Of a stretch of DNA of 64,000 nt, positions 43,362-51,309 are shown one piece after another. Source of the stretch: Daejeonia sp002484105 (lineage in GTDB: Bacteria; Bacteroidota; Bacteroidia; Flavobacteriales; Weeksellaceae); contig NZ_CP195105.1 of NCBI RefSeq assembly GCF_051175565.1, positions 2,542,001-2,606,000 on the forward strand. The letters are read 5' to 3'. Positions within the stretch are counted from its first letter, which is position 1. Each line of letters opens with the position of its first letter. The notes beneath the pieces are model-generated. The model was not told where the DNA came from and ran no database searches. It worked only from the letters and a program-made list of their open reading frames with translations. The translations under genes and the position numbers were made by a program.

Positions 43362-44417
43362 TTATTCTTTATCCCGAAATATTTCATCAGCATGATGTTC
43401 TTTTTCCGACGCATATCGGCTGCGCGCTCTGGCCAGTACAGGAATAGAGATCCCGCCCATCACCAGCATAATAACCAACTGCATGGTATGGGACAGAAAG
43501 GCATACGAAAGTCCGATTTCTGCTCCTGCTTCTGCACTGCGTCCCATGGAAAGAAACAGAGCTGAAACCCCCAGTTTCATAGCAAAATGATAAGCGCCAA
43601 TGCCTCCTGAAGCAGGAACCATCATCCCGAGTGTGCCGACAACAATAATAAAAAAACCGTCAGCAAATGTAAAACTGCTGGTCTCAGGCAAAGCAAAACA
43701 GACAAGATATGCAGCAAGATAATAGCATATCCAGATACCCACCGTCTGCAAAATAAATTTCACTTTCTGCTTCATGTGGAAAACAGACAAAATTCCTTGC
43801 AGAATCCCTTCAACAAAACTGATAATTTTCCCAAGAAAGCCATATTTCCTGAAATAATCTTTACACTTGAAAAAAAGTACAAGCCCAATACCCAGAACCA
43901 CAACGAAGACCGCAAAATACCACGGATTAATCCTGATTCCTGACTTTTCGTAAAAACTGTAGATGGCATTGTATTTAAAAACAAGTGTCAGCAGCAGAAA
44001 AACCAGCATACAGAAAAGATCCACCACTCTTTCGAGAATAATGGTACCAAAAGAACGGTCTACCGGAACTCCTTCCACACCGTAAAGCGCCGTTGCACGT
44101 GCCACTTCGCCACTTCTGGGAATCGTAAGGTTCATGAGATACCCGAAAGCAATTGTCCAGAACGAATTGGAATTGGCAACCCGGTACCCCATCGGTTCCA
44201 GAAGCAGATTCCACCGCACAGCCCGGAACCAGTATGCAAGAACCCCAAAGACCATCGATACCAGAATCCAGAGGTAATTGGCTTTCAGCAAAGATTCCTT
44301 GATTTTACCAAACTGCAGGCCACGCAGTGCGAGCCACATAAAAAGCGCCGCAAAAGCGAGCGATACAGCAATGGTGAAAAAAGTTTTCAGGTGGTTGTTT
44401 TTGGTGGCTTCCTGCAT
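43362..44417 (-). CDS. Flippase-like integral membrane protein (UPF0104/LPG-synthase TM family)
   Basis: A 351-residue protein with about eight hydrophobic segments. It matches the YbhN/UPF0104 group, the same fold as the membrane half of lysylphosphatidylglycerol synthase: VLAYWFRAVRWNLLLEPMGY (about 60), GYLMNLTIPRSGEVARATAL (about 92) and ASGGIGAYHFAMKLGV (about 265). No aminoacyl-transfer domain is present. Such proteins may move lipids across the inner membrane; the substrate is unknown. It follows panD by 14 nt on the - strand, so the two are probably co-transcribed. Confidence 0.88.
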   Translation of the reverse strand: MQEATKNNHLKTFFTIAVSLAFAALFMWLALRGLQFGKIKESLLKANYLWILVSMVFGVLAYWFRAVRWNLLLEPMGYRVANSNSFWTIAFGYLMNLTIPRSGEVARATALYGVEGVPVDRSFGTIILERVVDLFCMLVFLLLTLVFKYNAIYSFYEKSGIRINPWYFAVFVVVLGIGLVLFFKCKDYFRKYGFLGKIISFVEGILQGILSVFHMKQKVKFILQTVGIWICYYLAAYLVCFALPETSSFTFADGFFIIVVGTLGMMVPASGGIGAYHFAMKLGVSALFLSMGRSAEAGAEIGLSYAFLSHTMQLVIMLVMGGISIPVLARARSRYASEKEHHADEIFRDKE

Positions 44418-44431
44418 AAAAATCGCGGATA

Positions 44432-44782
44432 TCAGGTCAGGAGATTGGTTTTTTCGTCAGGGAAGATAATTTTCGGCTGAAATACTGCAGCTTCTTCCGG
44501 TGTCATCTGGGCATAGGTAATGATAATAACGATATCATCTTTCTGCACTTTTCTGGCAGCAGGGCCGTTCAGGCAGATTTCTCCGGAGCCCCTTTTCCCT
44601 TTGATGGCATAGGTATCAAAACGTTCGCCATTGTTTACGTTGACGATGTATACACGTTCTCCTGTAATTATTCCAGCGGCATCCATCAGGTCTTCATCAA
44701 TAGTGATACTGCCGATATAGTTCAGGTCCGATTCGGTGACGCGAACCCTGTGAATTTTGGATTTGAATACTTCAATTAACAT
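44432..44782 (-). CDS. panD: Aspartate 1-decarboxylase
   Basis: A 116-residue pyruvoyl enzyme that makes beta-alanine for pantothenate and CoA. The self-cleavage site is G24-S25 in LNYIGSITID, where Ser25 becomes the pyruvoyl group. K9 in VFKSKIHR and NVNNGERFDTYAIKG are conserved. Length is normal. First gene of a likely operon with the flippase-like gene. panB and panC are not nearby. Confidence 0.96.
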   Translation of the reverse strand: MLIEVFKSKIHRVRVTESDLNYIGSITIDEDLMDAAGIITGERVYIVNVNNGERFDTYAIKGKRGSGEICLNGPAARKVQKDDIVIIITYAQMTPEEAAVFQPKIIFPDEKTNLLT

Positions 44783-45176
44783 GCTGCAAATTTATGAATT
44801 TATTTACTTCTGATATGATTTTGCTCATTTTTTCAAAACATTCATTTCCAACATCATACCAATTCCCTGCATCTATTTTATCTAATCTTCAACTAAATAA
44901 ACAAAAACATTAAAATAACATACAAAATTTACAAATCCTCAATTGAAAATTCAATTCAAACAATTATTTAAAAACAGCAGTTTCATGGTATTTGGCACAA
45001 AATTAGCAACCCGTAAACCGCTGATTTTGGTTTGAAATTCAATTATGACATTGTAATTCAAAATAAAATTTTAATATAATTTCTGTGATTTTATAACAAA
45101 AAATTTGCACAGTATCAAATTTGTTATATATTTGTTTCTATAACACCAATAACACTAACTTTTAATAATTAAAATC
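44783..45176. other. Intergenic region between panD and the HU gene, 394 nt
   Basis: A very AT-rich region with no gene seen. It holds the HU promoter (45104-45134) and presumably the divergent panD promoter, for which I found no clear match. Many A- and T-tracts suggest bent DNA. Confidence 0.5.
45104..45134 (+). promoter_or_regulatory. Promoter of the HU gene
   Basis: TTTG (45104-45107), a 19-nt gap, TATATTTG (45127-45134). A perfect Bacteroidetes-type pair. Start near 45141, leader of about 36 nt. Confidence 0.75.
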
Positions 45177-45467
45177 ATGAACAAGTCTGAATTAATCGAC
45201 GCTATTGCAAAGGATGCAGGTATTACTAAGGTTGCTGCCAAGGCTGCTTTAGAGTCATTTATCTCCAATGTTACTGCAACACTGAAGAAAAAAGACGGCA
45301 AAGTATCACTCGTTGGTTTCGGAACCTTCTCTGTAGCCGAAAGAGCTGCAAGACAGGGCATCAACCCTGCAACCAAAAAACCGATCAAGATTGCAGCAAA
45401 AAAAGTTGCCAAATTCAAACCGGGAGCAGATCTTTCTACTGCAGTTGCAGGCGCTAAGAAAAAATAA
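45177..45467 (+). CDS. HU-family DNA-binding protein
   Basis: A 96-residue nucleoid protein that bends DNA. N-terminal helices MNKSELIDAIAKDAGITKVAAKAAL, the beta-arm with the DNA-intercalating proline in ARQGINPATKKPIKIAAKK (about 59-77) and FKPGADLSTAVAG are standard. A short lysine tail ends the protein. Its strong promoter and terminator fit a highly expressed single gene. Confidence 0.96.
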   Translation: MNKSELIDAIAKDAGITKVAAKAALESFISNVTATLKKKDGKVSLVGFGTFSVAERAARQGINPATKKPIKIAAKKVAKFKPGADLSTAVAGAKKK

Positions 45468-45491
45468 TCTTACCAACTGGCAGAAGAACAG

Positions 45492-45526
45492 CTTTTCCGG
45501 GGCAGGTGCTCCGGAAAAGTTTTTTT
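45492..45526. terminator. Terminator between the HU gene and pdxH
   Basis: Stem CTTTTCCGG (45492-45500) with CCGGAAAAG (45511-45519) then seven Ts. It lies between convergent genes and ends at the pdxH stop. Confidence 0.88.
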
Positions 45527-46169
45527 ATGGGGCAAGACGGGAAATCCTCCAGTCGTAGTCTTCCTGAAGTTCATAAATAATCCGGTCATGAAGCCGGTTG
45601 GGCCTTCCCTGCCAGAATTCCATTTCGTATGGGCGTGCAAGATATCCTCCCCAGTAATCCGGCCTCGGAACCTCTCTTCCTTCAAACTCCTGCTCGAGAC
45701 GACGAAGTTCGGTTTCGAGAAACGTACGGTTCGGGATTTCAGAACTTTGATGAGACACCCATGCACCCAGCTGGCTGCCGCGCGGACGCTCGGAAAAGTA
45801 ACCGTCACTGAGATTTTCGGGAAGTTTTTCAAGAACAGATTTGATGATTACCTGACGTTCCAGCCCCGGCCAGAAAAAATGCAGACATGCATGCGGGTTC
45901 TGCTCCAGTGCAATGCCCTTGCGACTGTTATAATTGGTATAAAAAACAAAACCCTCAAATGTATAGGCTTTCAGCAGCACCATTCTCGTACGGGGGCAGC
46001 CGTCTTTCTCTATCGTGGATACCGACATGGCATTGGCTTCAGAGATTCCCGGATATGCTTCGGCCTCCAAATACCAGTCCCGGAACTGCTCCAGCGGATT
46101 TTCACGGATTTCGGACTCTATAAGTTCAGCTTTCTGATAAACTTTACGGCGGTCGTGCAGATTTTCCAT
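45525..46169 (-). CDS. pdxH: Pyridoxamine 5'-phosphate oxidase
   Basis: A 214-residue FMN enzyme that oxidises pyridoxine or pyridoxamine phosphate to PLP, supplying the cofactor for enzymes such as Kbl. Signatures are TRMVLLKAYTFEGFVFYTNYNSRKG (about 60-85, FMN binding) and the C-terminal PDYWGGYLARPYEMEFWQGRPNRLHDR (about 170-196). Length is standard. The ATG at 46169 is 22 nt from the divergent yqgE start, so the two promoters overlap. An upstream in-frame start (46250) lies inside yqgE and is unlikely. Confidence 0.95.
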   Translation of the reverse strand: MENLHDRRKVYQKAELIESEIRENPLEQFRDWYLEAEAYPGISEANAMSVSTIEKDGCPRTRMVLLKAYTFEGFVFYTNYNSRKGIALEQNPHACLHFFWPGLERQVIIKSVLEKLPENLSDGYFSERPRGSQLGAWVSHQSSEIPNRTFLETELRRLEQEFEGREVPRPDYWGGYLARPYEMEFWQGRPNRLHDRIIYELQEDYDWRISRLAP

Positions 46170-46191
46170 AATTATTCTTAATTTTGGGCTA

Positions 46192-46740
46192 ATGAATTCT
46201 TCATACAAAGGTAAAATATTAATTTCCACTCCTGATATTTCCGGAGACATATTTTCGCGATCCGTTGTTCTGATTATCGATCACAACGAAGACGGAGCCT
46301 TTGGACTGATCCTCAACAGGAAAAATCCCGACATCAGTCTGCAAATCGAACAGACCACCCTCCTAAAGACCGATATCTACGAAGGCGGACCTGTTGAGAA
46401 CCAGAAAATATTCGTCATTGCTAAAGGCAAACCTGTCAGCGATTTTTATATGGAAATATCTGACGATTACTATATTACAGAAGATCTTCAATCCGTGATT
46501 ACCGCTCTGATGGAAAACCGCATCACCGATCAGGACATCAAAGTTTTCTCCGGATATTCAGGATGGGCAGCACACCAACTGGAAAGTGAAATCGAACGTA
46601 AAATGTGGACCGTGGCAGATGCCTACCATCTGGATTATACCTTGCCCAACGACCAGTCGCTCTGGAAAAAAATCATGCAGAACCTCGGTGGCGAATTCCT
46701 GCTTTGGGCCAATGCTCCGAAGGATATTTCGATGAACTGA
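46192..46740 (+). CDS. YqgE/AlgH family protein
   Basis: A 182-residue protein of the UPF0301 family, whose function is not established. It opens GKILISTPDISGDIFSRSVVLI and has FGLILNRKNPD, EGGPVENQKIFVIAK and VFSGYSGWAAHQLESEIERKMW, the conserved blocks in order. A -7 box TAATTTTG at 46179-46186 lies 5 nt before the ATG, so the transcript may have no leader. Divergent from pdxH. Confidence 0.92.
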   Translation: MNSSYKGKILISTPDISGDIFSRSVVLIIDHNEDGAFGLILNRKNPDISLQIEQTTLLKTDIYEGGPVENQKIFVIAKGKPVSDFYMEISDDYYITEDLQSVITALMENRITDQDIKVFSGYSGWAAHQLESEIERKMWTVADAYHLDYTLPNDQSLWKKIMQNLGGEFLLWANAPKDISMN

Positions 46741-46847
46741 ATCCCACATCATTTTTAACTTTTATTTATCATTTCTTTAAGCAATGATTAACGTCATGGA
46801 CCGTTGATATAGGGAAAAGGCTGAATAATACCGTGAAGAACGGACCA

Positions 46848-46890
46848 AAACCTGGCAAACGACTGTCTGTAACGGTTATTTGCCGGGTTT
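46848..46890 (+). terminator. Hairpin downstream of yqgE
   Basis: AAACCTGGCAAA (46848-46859) pairs with TTTGCCGGGTTT (46879-46890) with one G-T pair. The T run is weak. It may be a terminator or a leader element of hutH. Confidence 0.35.
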
Positions 46891-46967
46891 ATCAATTTAA
46901 CAGAAAAAAAACGGTCTGAATTTGGAAGAAAAGACAGCTTCGGCTTACTTTTAAGAAAATTTTCCCG

Positions 46968-48464
46968 ATGAAACATTATGGAACGGATCTGTTTACCATT
47001 CAGGATATCATAGAAATTGCCGCAAAGCCTTCACACGCAGCACTGTCTTCCGAAAGCCGGAAACTTATTGAAAAATCCTTCCGGAATGTACAGAAAATTG
47101 TTGCTTCAGAAAAAACAGTTTATGGCATCAACACCGGTTTTGGACCTCTCTGTGATACAAAAATTTCAGAAGAAGAAACGGCAAAACTGCAGTACAACCT
47201 GATCATTTCCCATGCAGCAGGTGTTGGGAAACCAATCTGCAAAGAACTTTCAAAAATCATGATGATCACCAAAATCCACGCCCTGTCGAAGGGATTTTCC
47301 GGAGTTTCCGACACCGTTATTGAACGAATGATGCTGATGCTGGAGAAAGACCTGATACCGGCAATCCCCGAACAGGGATCCGTAGGTGCATCCGGAGATC
47401 TTGCTCCTTTGGCACATATGGTACTTCCGCTGATAGGTTTGGGAAAATTGTGGCAGAACGGCATTGTCACCGATACCCGAAAAATTCTGGAAGAGCATCA
47501 ACTGAAACCTTTGCAGCTCGGCCCGAAAGAAGGTCTCGGTCTTATCAACGGAACGCAGTTTATCCTGGCACATGCCATTGCCGGTCTTGACAAAATGCAG
47601 TATCTGCTCGACCTTGCCGATCTTGCTGCTGCCATGAGTATAGAAGCTTATCAGGGATCAGAAAGCCCTTTCCGGGAAGCGCTACACAACCTCCGCCCAT
47701 TTCAGGGAAGTATCCTTGTAGCGAAAAGAATGCGGCGTCTTCTCGAAGGTTCTGAAAACATGAAAAGCCACCACGAATGCGGCAGAGTGCAGGACCCCTA
47801 CTCCATGCGCTGTGTGCCACAGGTGCATGGTGCCGCACGGAATGCTTTCGCACATCTGAAAAACCTGACGGAAACAGAACTGAATTCCGTCACCGACAAT
47901 CCGATTGTACTCAGCTCGGAAGAGGCTGTTTCCGGAGGAAATTTCCATGGAGAGCTTCTTGCCCTTCCTCTTGATTATGCAACACTGGCGGCGGCCGAAC
48001 TCGGAAATATTTCGGACCGCAGGAGCTATCTTCTGCTGGAAGGAAAATTCGGACTGCCCAGACTGCTCACTTCAGAATCAGGTCTCAATTCCGGCTTTAT
48101 GATCCCGCAATATACCACAGCAGCACTGGTTACAGAGAACAAAACACTTTGTTTCCCAGCATCTGCAGATTCCATTCCGACAAGCCTTGGTCAGGAAGAC
48201 CATGTATCTATGGGAAGTATTTCGGGGCGAAAATTCAATCAGGTACTGGCAAACCTTGAGAATATTCTTGCGATAGAACTGATGTTTGCAGCGCAGGGAC
48301 TGGAGTTTCGCCGCCCCGCAAAATGTTCTGATATTATGGAAGAGAACTACAGGATTGTGCGAAACAGCATTCCTAAACTTGAAAACGACCGTCCGGTTGG
48401 TGAGGATATCCAGACAATAGGCGACCTCGTACGGCAACGAAAATTCAGAGTGAATTGTGACTGA
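46968..48464 (+). CDS. hutH: Histidine ammonia-lyase
   Basis: A 498-residue lyase that releases ammonia from histidine to give urocanate, the first step of histidine use. The MIO cofactor forms from A141-S142-G143 in GSVGASGDLAPLAH. The Tyr loop VYGINTGFGPL (about 51-61) and RVQDPYSMRCVPQVHG (about 270) are conserved. hutU and hutI are not adjacent. Phenylalanine or tyrosine ammonia-lyase activity is possible within the family, but the MIO neighbourhood and length fit HutH best. It ends 2 nt from a convergent gene. Confidence 0.93.
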   Translation: MKHYGTDLFTIQDIIEIAAKPSHAALSSESRKLIEKSFRNVQKIVASEKTVYGINTGFGPLCDTKISEEETAKLQYNLIISHAAGVGKPICKELSKIMMITKIHALSKGFSGVSDTVIERMMLMLEKDLIPAIPEQGSVGASGDLAPLAHMVLPLIGLGKLWQNGIVTDTRKILEEHQLKPLQLGPKEGLGLINGTQFILAHAIAGLDKMQYLLDLADLAAAMSIEAYQGSESPFREALHNLRPFQGSILVAKRMRRLLEGSENMKSHHECGRVQDPYSMRCVPQVHGAARNAFAHLKNLTETELNSVTDNPIVLSSEEAVSGGNFHGELLALPLDYATLAAAELGNISDRRSYLLLEGKFGLPRLLTSESGLNSGFMIPQYTTAALVTENKTLCFPASADSIPTSLGQEDHVSMGSISGRKFNQVLANLENILAIELMFAAQGLEFRRPAKCSDIMEENYRIVRNSIPKLENDRPVGEDIQTIGDLVRQRKFRVNCD

Positions 48465-48466
48465 AA

Positions 48467-49630
48467 TCAGTCGCCTGGCTGATAGTCTGACGGAAGCAAA
48501 ATATCAATTTTATTGTTTCCGAAATCGCCATCTACCATCAGCAGATCCGGATCCGAAGTGTTGCCGTCCGGATATATCTGAAAGCGGTTGCCCTCAATAT
48601 ATATCATAGAAGAAAGATTGACAGGCGCTCCCGTCTGTACAGCCTTACGATGTTTCAGTTCAGAAAATTTTTTGGGGTAGTTTACCTGCAGGATATATGG
48701 CCAGTTGAGAAGGACTTTTCCGTTTTCACGAATGGTATAGTCGGCTTCCTGAAGTTTCGATCTGGTAAGTGCCAGTATATATTTCCCCTGATTTTTTCGT
48801 TTTGAAATATCACTGATTTCCTCCGGCACGGTAATATTTTTTGCATTCCTGTTCAGATCCCAGAAATCCCGGAAACGCTGCAGTTCTTCTTCAGATGGAT
48901 ATTTCGGATTGTCAAGTTTTCGGATTTCATTGACAATAAAACCTTCCGATGCTGTTTTTCTGGCGAAAACGCTTCTCATAAAATGCTGCAGGCTGCCATT
49001 GTAAGCGTTCAGCCGGTTGATTTTGATCTGTGGTTTGTTGCTGATCACGGTAAAAAAAGAGGTCCCGTAATACGAAATGGTATGCGCACGGAGATCAGCC
49101 TGAAAATTCATCAGATGATAATGAATCTGATATCCCAGCCTGCGATTCTCAATAAGCAGTGTTTTGGGCGCTTTCACCTTCAGAAACTGATTTTTTCTGT
49201 CGTATGAAAATTTCAGACTGCGCTGGTTTCTGATTTTTACATTTTCCTGATCCGCTCCGACAAACTGAGCCAGAAAATAGCCGATATTCTGCCGGTATGC
49301 CTCTTCGGTGAACGGTATGATCTCAACACTTTCAATCTCCTGAAGCGGCATCAGCTGTACCTTTACCGTTTTCCCCAACAGGTTCTTTGCGGCAGCGGTA
49401 TGCATGTCATAATGATCTTTCTGAAAAACCACAGTAGCTTCCGTCTTGCCACCAAGATCGAGAGAAAATTGTCCGTCCGGGTTCGTTTTCACAGAAATTC
49501 TGGTCCCGTCCAGATATACATTTACTTCAGAAAGTGGACTTCCGTTTTCGATCTGCACAACCCCCTGAATCCTCTGGGCATAGAAACTGTTCACAAGAAG
49601 CAGCAACAAAAAAGCAACTGAATTTTTCAT
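48467..49630 (-). CDS. Secreted protein with an N-terminal carboxypeptidase-regulatory-like domain
   Basis: A 387-residue exported protein. Signal peptide 1-18 (ending NSFYAQ). Residues about 19-95 form a regulatory-like beta-sandwich: RIQGVVQIENGSPLSEVNVYLDGT, then VKTNPDGQFSLDL. The remaining 290 residues include ALTRSKLQEADYTIRENGKVLLNWPYILQVNYPKKF. This two-part layout, without a TonB barrel, is common in Flavobacteriia and uncharacterised. Probably periplasmic or outer-membrane associated. It is convergent with hutH with almost no spacer. Confidence 0.82.
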   Translation of the reverse strand: MKNSVAFLLLLLVNSFYAQRIQGVVQIENGSPLSEVNVYLDGTRISVKTNPDGQFSLDLGGKTEATVVFQKDHYDMHTAAAKNLLGKTVKVQLMPLQEIESVEIIPFTEEAYRQNIGYFLAQFVGADQENVKIRNQRSLKFSYDRKNQFLKVKAPKTLLIENRRLGYQIHYHLMNFQADLRAHTISYYGTSFFTVISNKPQIKINRLNAYNGSLQHFMRSVFARKTASEGFIVNEIRKLDNPKYPSEEELQRFRDFWDLNRNAKNITVPEEISDISKRKNQGKYILALTRSKLQEADYTIRENGKVLLNWPYILQVNYPKKFSELKHRKAVQTGAPVNLSSMIYIEGNRFQIYPDGNTSDPDLLMVDGDFGNNKIDILLPSDYQPGD

Positions 49631-49689
49631 GAAACAATATTACTATTTTTTTAGTGATAAAATTTCAAAAAGAGAAAAGATTTCCTCCT

Positions 49690-49727
49690 AAAAAAAGACC
49701 TGCAGAGTATCGCAGCACTCCACAGGT
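49690..49727 (-). terminator. Terminator after ygiD
   Basis: On the - strand, ACCTGTGGAGT pairs with ACTCTGCAGGT through two wobbles, then seven Ts. Confidence 0.65.
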
Positions 49728-49751
49728 TAAAACAAAGGTTGTTTTCGTAAT

Positions 49752-50582
49752 TTATTGGCCGATTTTTACCGAAGTCATGCTCAGTGAGCCGCCGATCAGT
49801 TCGTCGTTGAAAAGAGCCAGTTCTTCGGATTTTTTCTTTAACCCCAAGGTATATATCAAAGGTAGAAAATGATCCGGTGTTGGGATGGCATATTGCAGTT
49901 CGGTACCGTTTTTCTGATATTCTAGCAAAGGCTTGAAGTCGCCGTTCACCAACCAGCTGTTGATTTTCTCGCGAGCTGCCACAGCCCAGTCCCAGCCTGC
50001 ACCCAATGTATTGATATTGCGCCAGTCGATCATCCGAAGGTTGTGAACGATATTTCCGCTGCCGAGAATCAGAATGCCTTTTTCGCGAAGTTCTGCAAGC
50101 TGTGCCGCCAGTTCAAAATGCCATTGTGGCGGTTTGGTATAATCGATGCTCATCTGGATAACAGGAATTTCTGCATCCGGATACATATGTCTGAGTACCG
50201 ACCATGCTCCGTGATCCAGTCCCCAGTCATCGGTTTCTTCAGCCAGATGAGGCAGCAAAAGTGCTCTGGTTTCATCTGCCAGCGCAGGATTGCCTTTTGC
50301 CGGGTATTCTACCTCAAAAAGCGCTTTGGGAAAACCATAAAAGTCGTGTATGGTTTTCTGATTTTCTCCTGCGGTAATAAAGGTTCCTTCCGTAAACCAG
50401 TGTGCCGAAATACAGAGAATAGCTTTGGGCACAGGAAGTTCGGCGGCTTTCTGACGGAATCCCTGTACGAAGGGATTTTCTTCTATTGCATTCATCGGAG
50501 AGCCATGCCCTATAAAAAGCACAGGCATTCTGGGAGATGACGCCAAGGTTCCGGTTAAATTTTCAAGTCCGTTAAGATTCAT
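49752..50582 (-). CDS. ygiD: 4,5-DOPA-extradiol-type dioxygenase (LigB superfamily)
   Basis: A 276-residue LigB-type non-haem dioxygenase. Motifs: PVLFIGHGSPMNAIEENPF (about 20-38, metal-ligand His), LCISAHWFTEGT (about 62), LDHGAWSVLRHMYPDAEIPV (about 125) and LILGSGNIVHNLR (about 178). E. coli YgiD opens the ring of DOPA in the test tube; the natural substrate is unknown. The ATG at 50582 is preferred over one at 50603. Confidence 0.9.
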   Translation of the reverse strand: MNLNGLENLTGTLASSPRMPVLFIGHGSPMNAIEENPFVQGFRQKAAELPVPKAILCISAHWFTEGTFITAGENQKTIHDFYGFPKALFEVEYPAKGNPALADETRALLLPHLAEETDDWGLDHGAWSVLRHMYPDAEIPVIQMSIDYTKPPQWHFELAAQLAELREKGILILGSGNIVHNLRMIDWRNINTLGAGWDWAVAAREKINSWLVNGDFKPLLEYQKNGTELQYAIPTPDHFLPLIYTLGLKKKSEELALFNDELIGGSLSMTSVKIGQ

Positions 50583-50592
50583 ATTCTGAAAG

Positions 50593-50627
50593 AAAAAGAG
50601 CAAAGAAACCTCTTCTCTACTCTTTTT
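50593..50627 (-). terminator. Possible terminator after the first YceI gene
   Basis: AAAAAGAG pairs with CTCTTTTT across a 19-nt loop; T-rich on both sides. Confidence 0.35.
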
Positions 50628-50651
50628 CAGGATTTTGTATTGTTATTCTGA

Positions 50652-51161
50652 TTATTCTTTGACAAACTGAAGATCTGCAGCGATTTTCACTTCATCGGAA
50701 ACCAGTACACCACCGGTTTCCAGAGCAGCATTCCAATTGAGGCCGAAATCCTTTCTGTTGATTTTTCCTTCCACAGAAAAGCCGGCTTTTGTATTGCCCC
50801 AGGGATCTTTGTTGATCCCTCCAAAATCCACATCGAGAGTTACCGGTTTGGTAATACCATTGATGGTGAGATTTCCTGTGACTTTATCATTTAAAGAATC
50901 TGAAGTGAACGTAATTTCCGGGTGTACTTCAACATTGAAGAAGTCGGCACTTTTCAAGTGTTTGTCACGGTCCGCACTGTTGGTATCTACAGAATCTGCC
51001 TCAATAGTAGCAGAAACTTTTGCATTTTTAAACGTATCATCTTCTGCTTCTATCACTGCGGAAAATTTGTCAAAACCTCCTTTAACATTAGAGATCATCA
51101 TATGTTTTACCTTGAAGGTAAGTTCGCTGTGTGCAGGATCAAGAATCCATTTAGTTGCCAT
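50652..51161 (-). CDS. YceI family protein (cytoplasmic form)
   Basis: A 169-residue lipocalin-like YceI protein. It starts WILDPAHSELTFKVKHMMISNVKGGF and has SADFFNVEVHPEITFTS, NLTINGITKPVTLDVDF and RKDFGLNWN, the family blocks. These barrels bind isoprenoid or other lipid molecules. Unlike the paralogue at 59600 it has no signal peptide. Single gene. Confidence 0.93.
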   Translation of the reverse strand: MATKWILDPAHSELTFKVKHMMISNVKGGFDKFSAVIEAEDDTFKNAKVSATIEADSVDTNSADRDKHLKSADFFNVEVHPEITFTSDSLNDKVTGNLTINGITKPVTLDVDFGGINKDPWGNTKAGFSVEGKINRKDFGLNWNAALETGGVLVSDEVKIAADLQFVKE

Positions 51162-51309
51162 AATATTTTATTTTTTTGGTTAAACAATCTAATTGATGCA
51201 GCAAAAATACATCCATCTGCCCTTCGGTTCATTGACTTATGATAAGAAAAGAAAAATATCTGAAAGTTTTGTAAAAATGCGTCAAAAATAAAAATACTCC
51301 CGATGCCCA

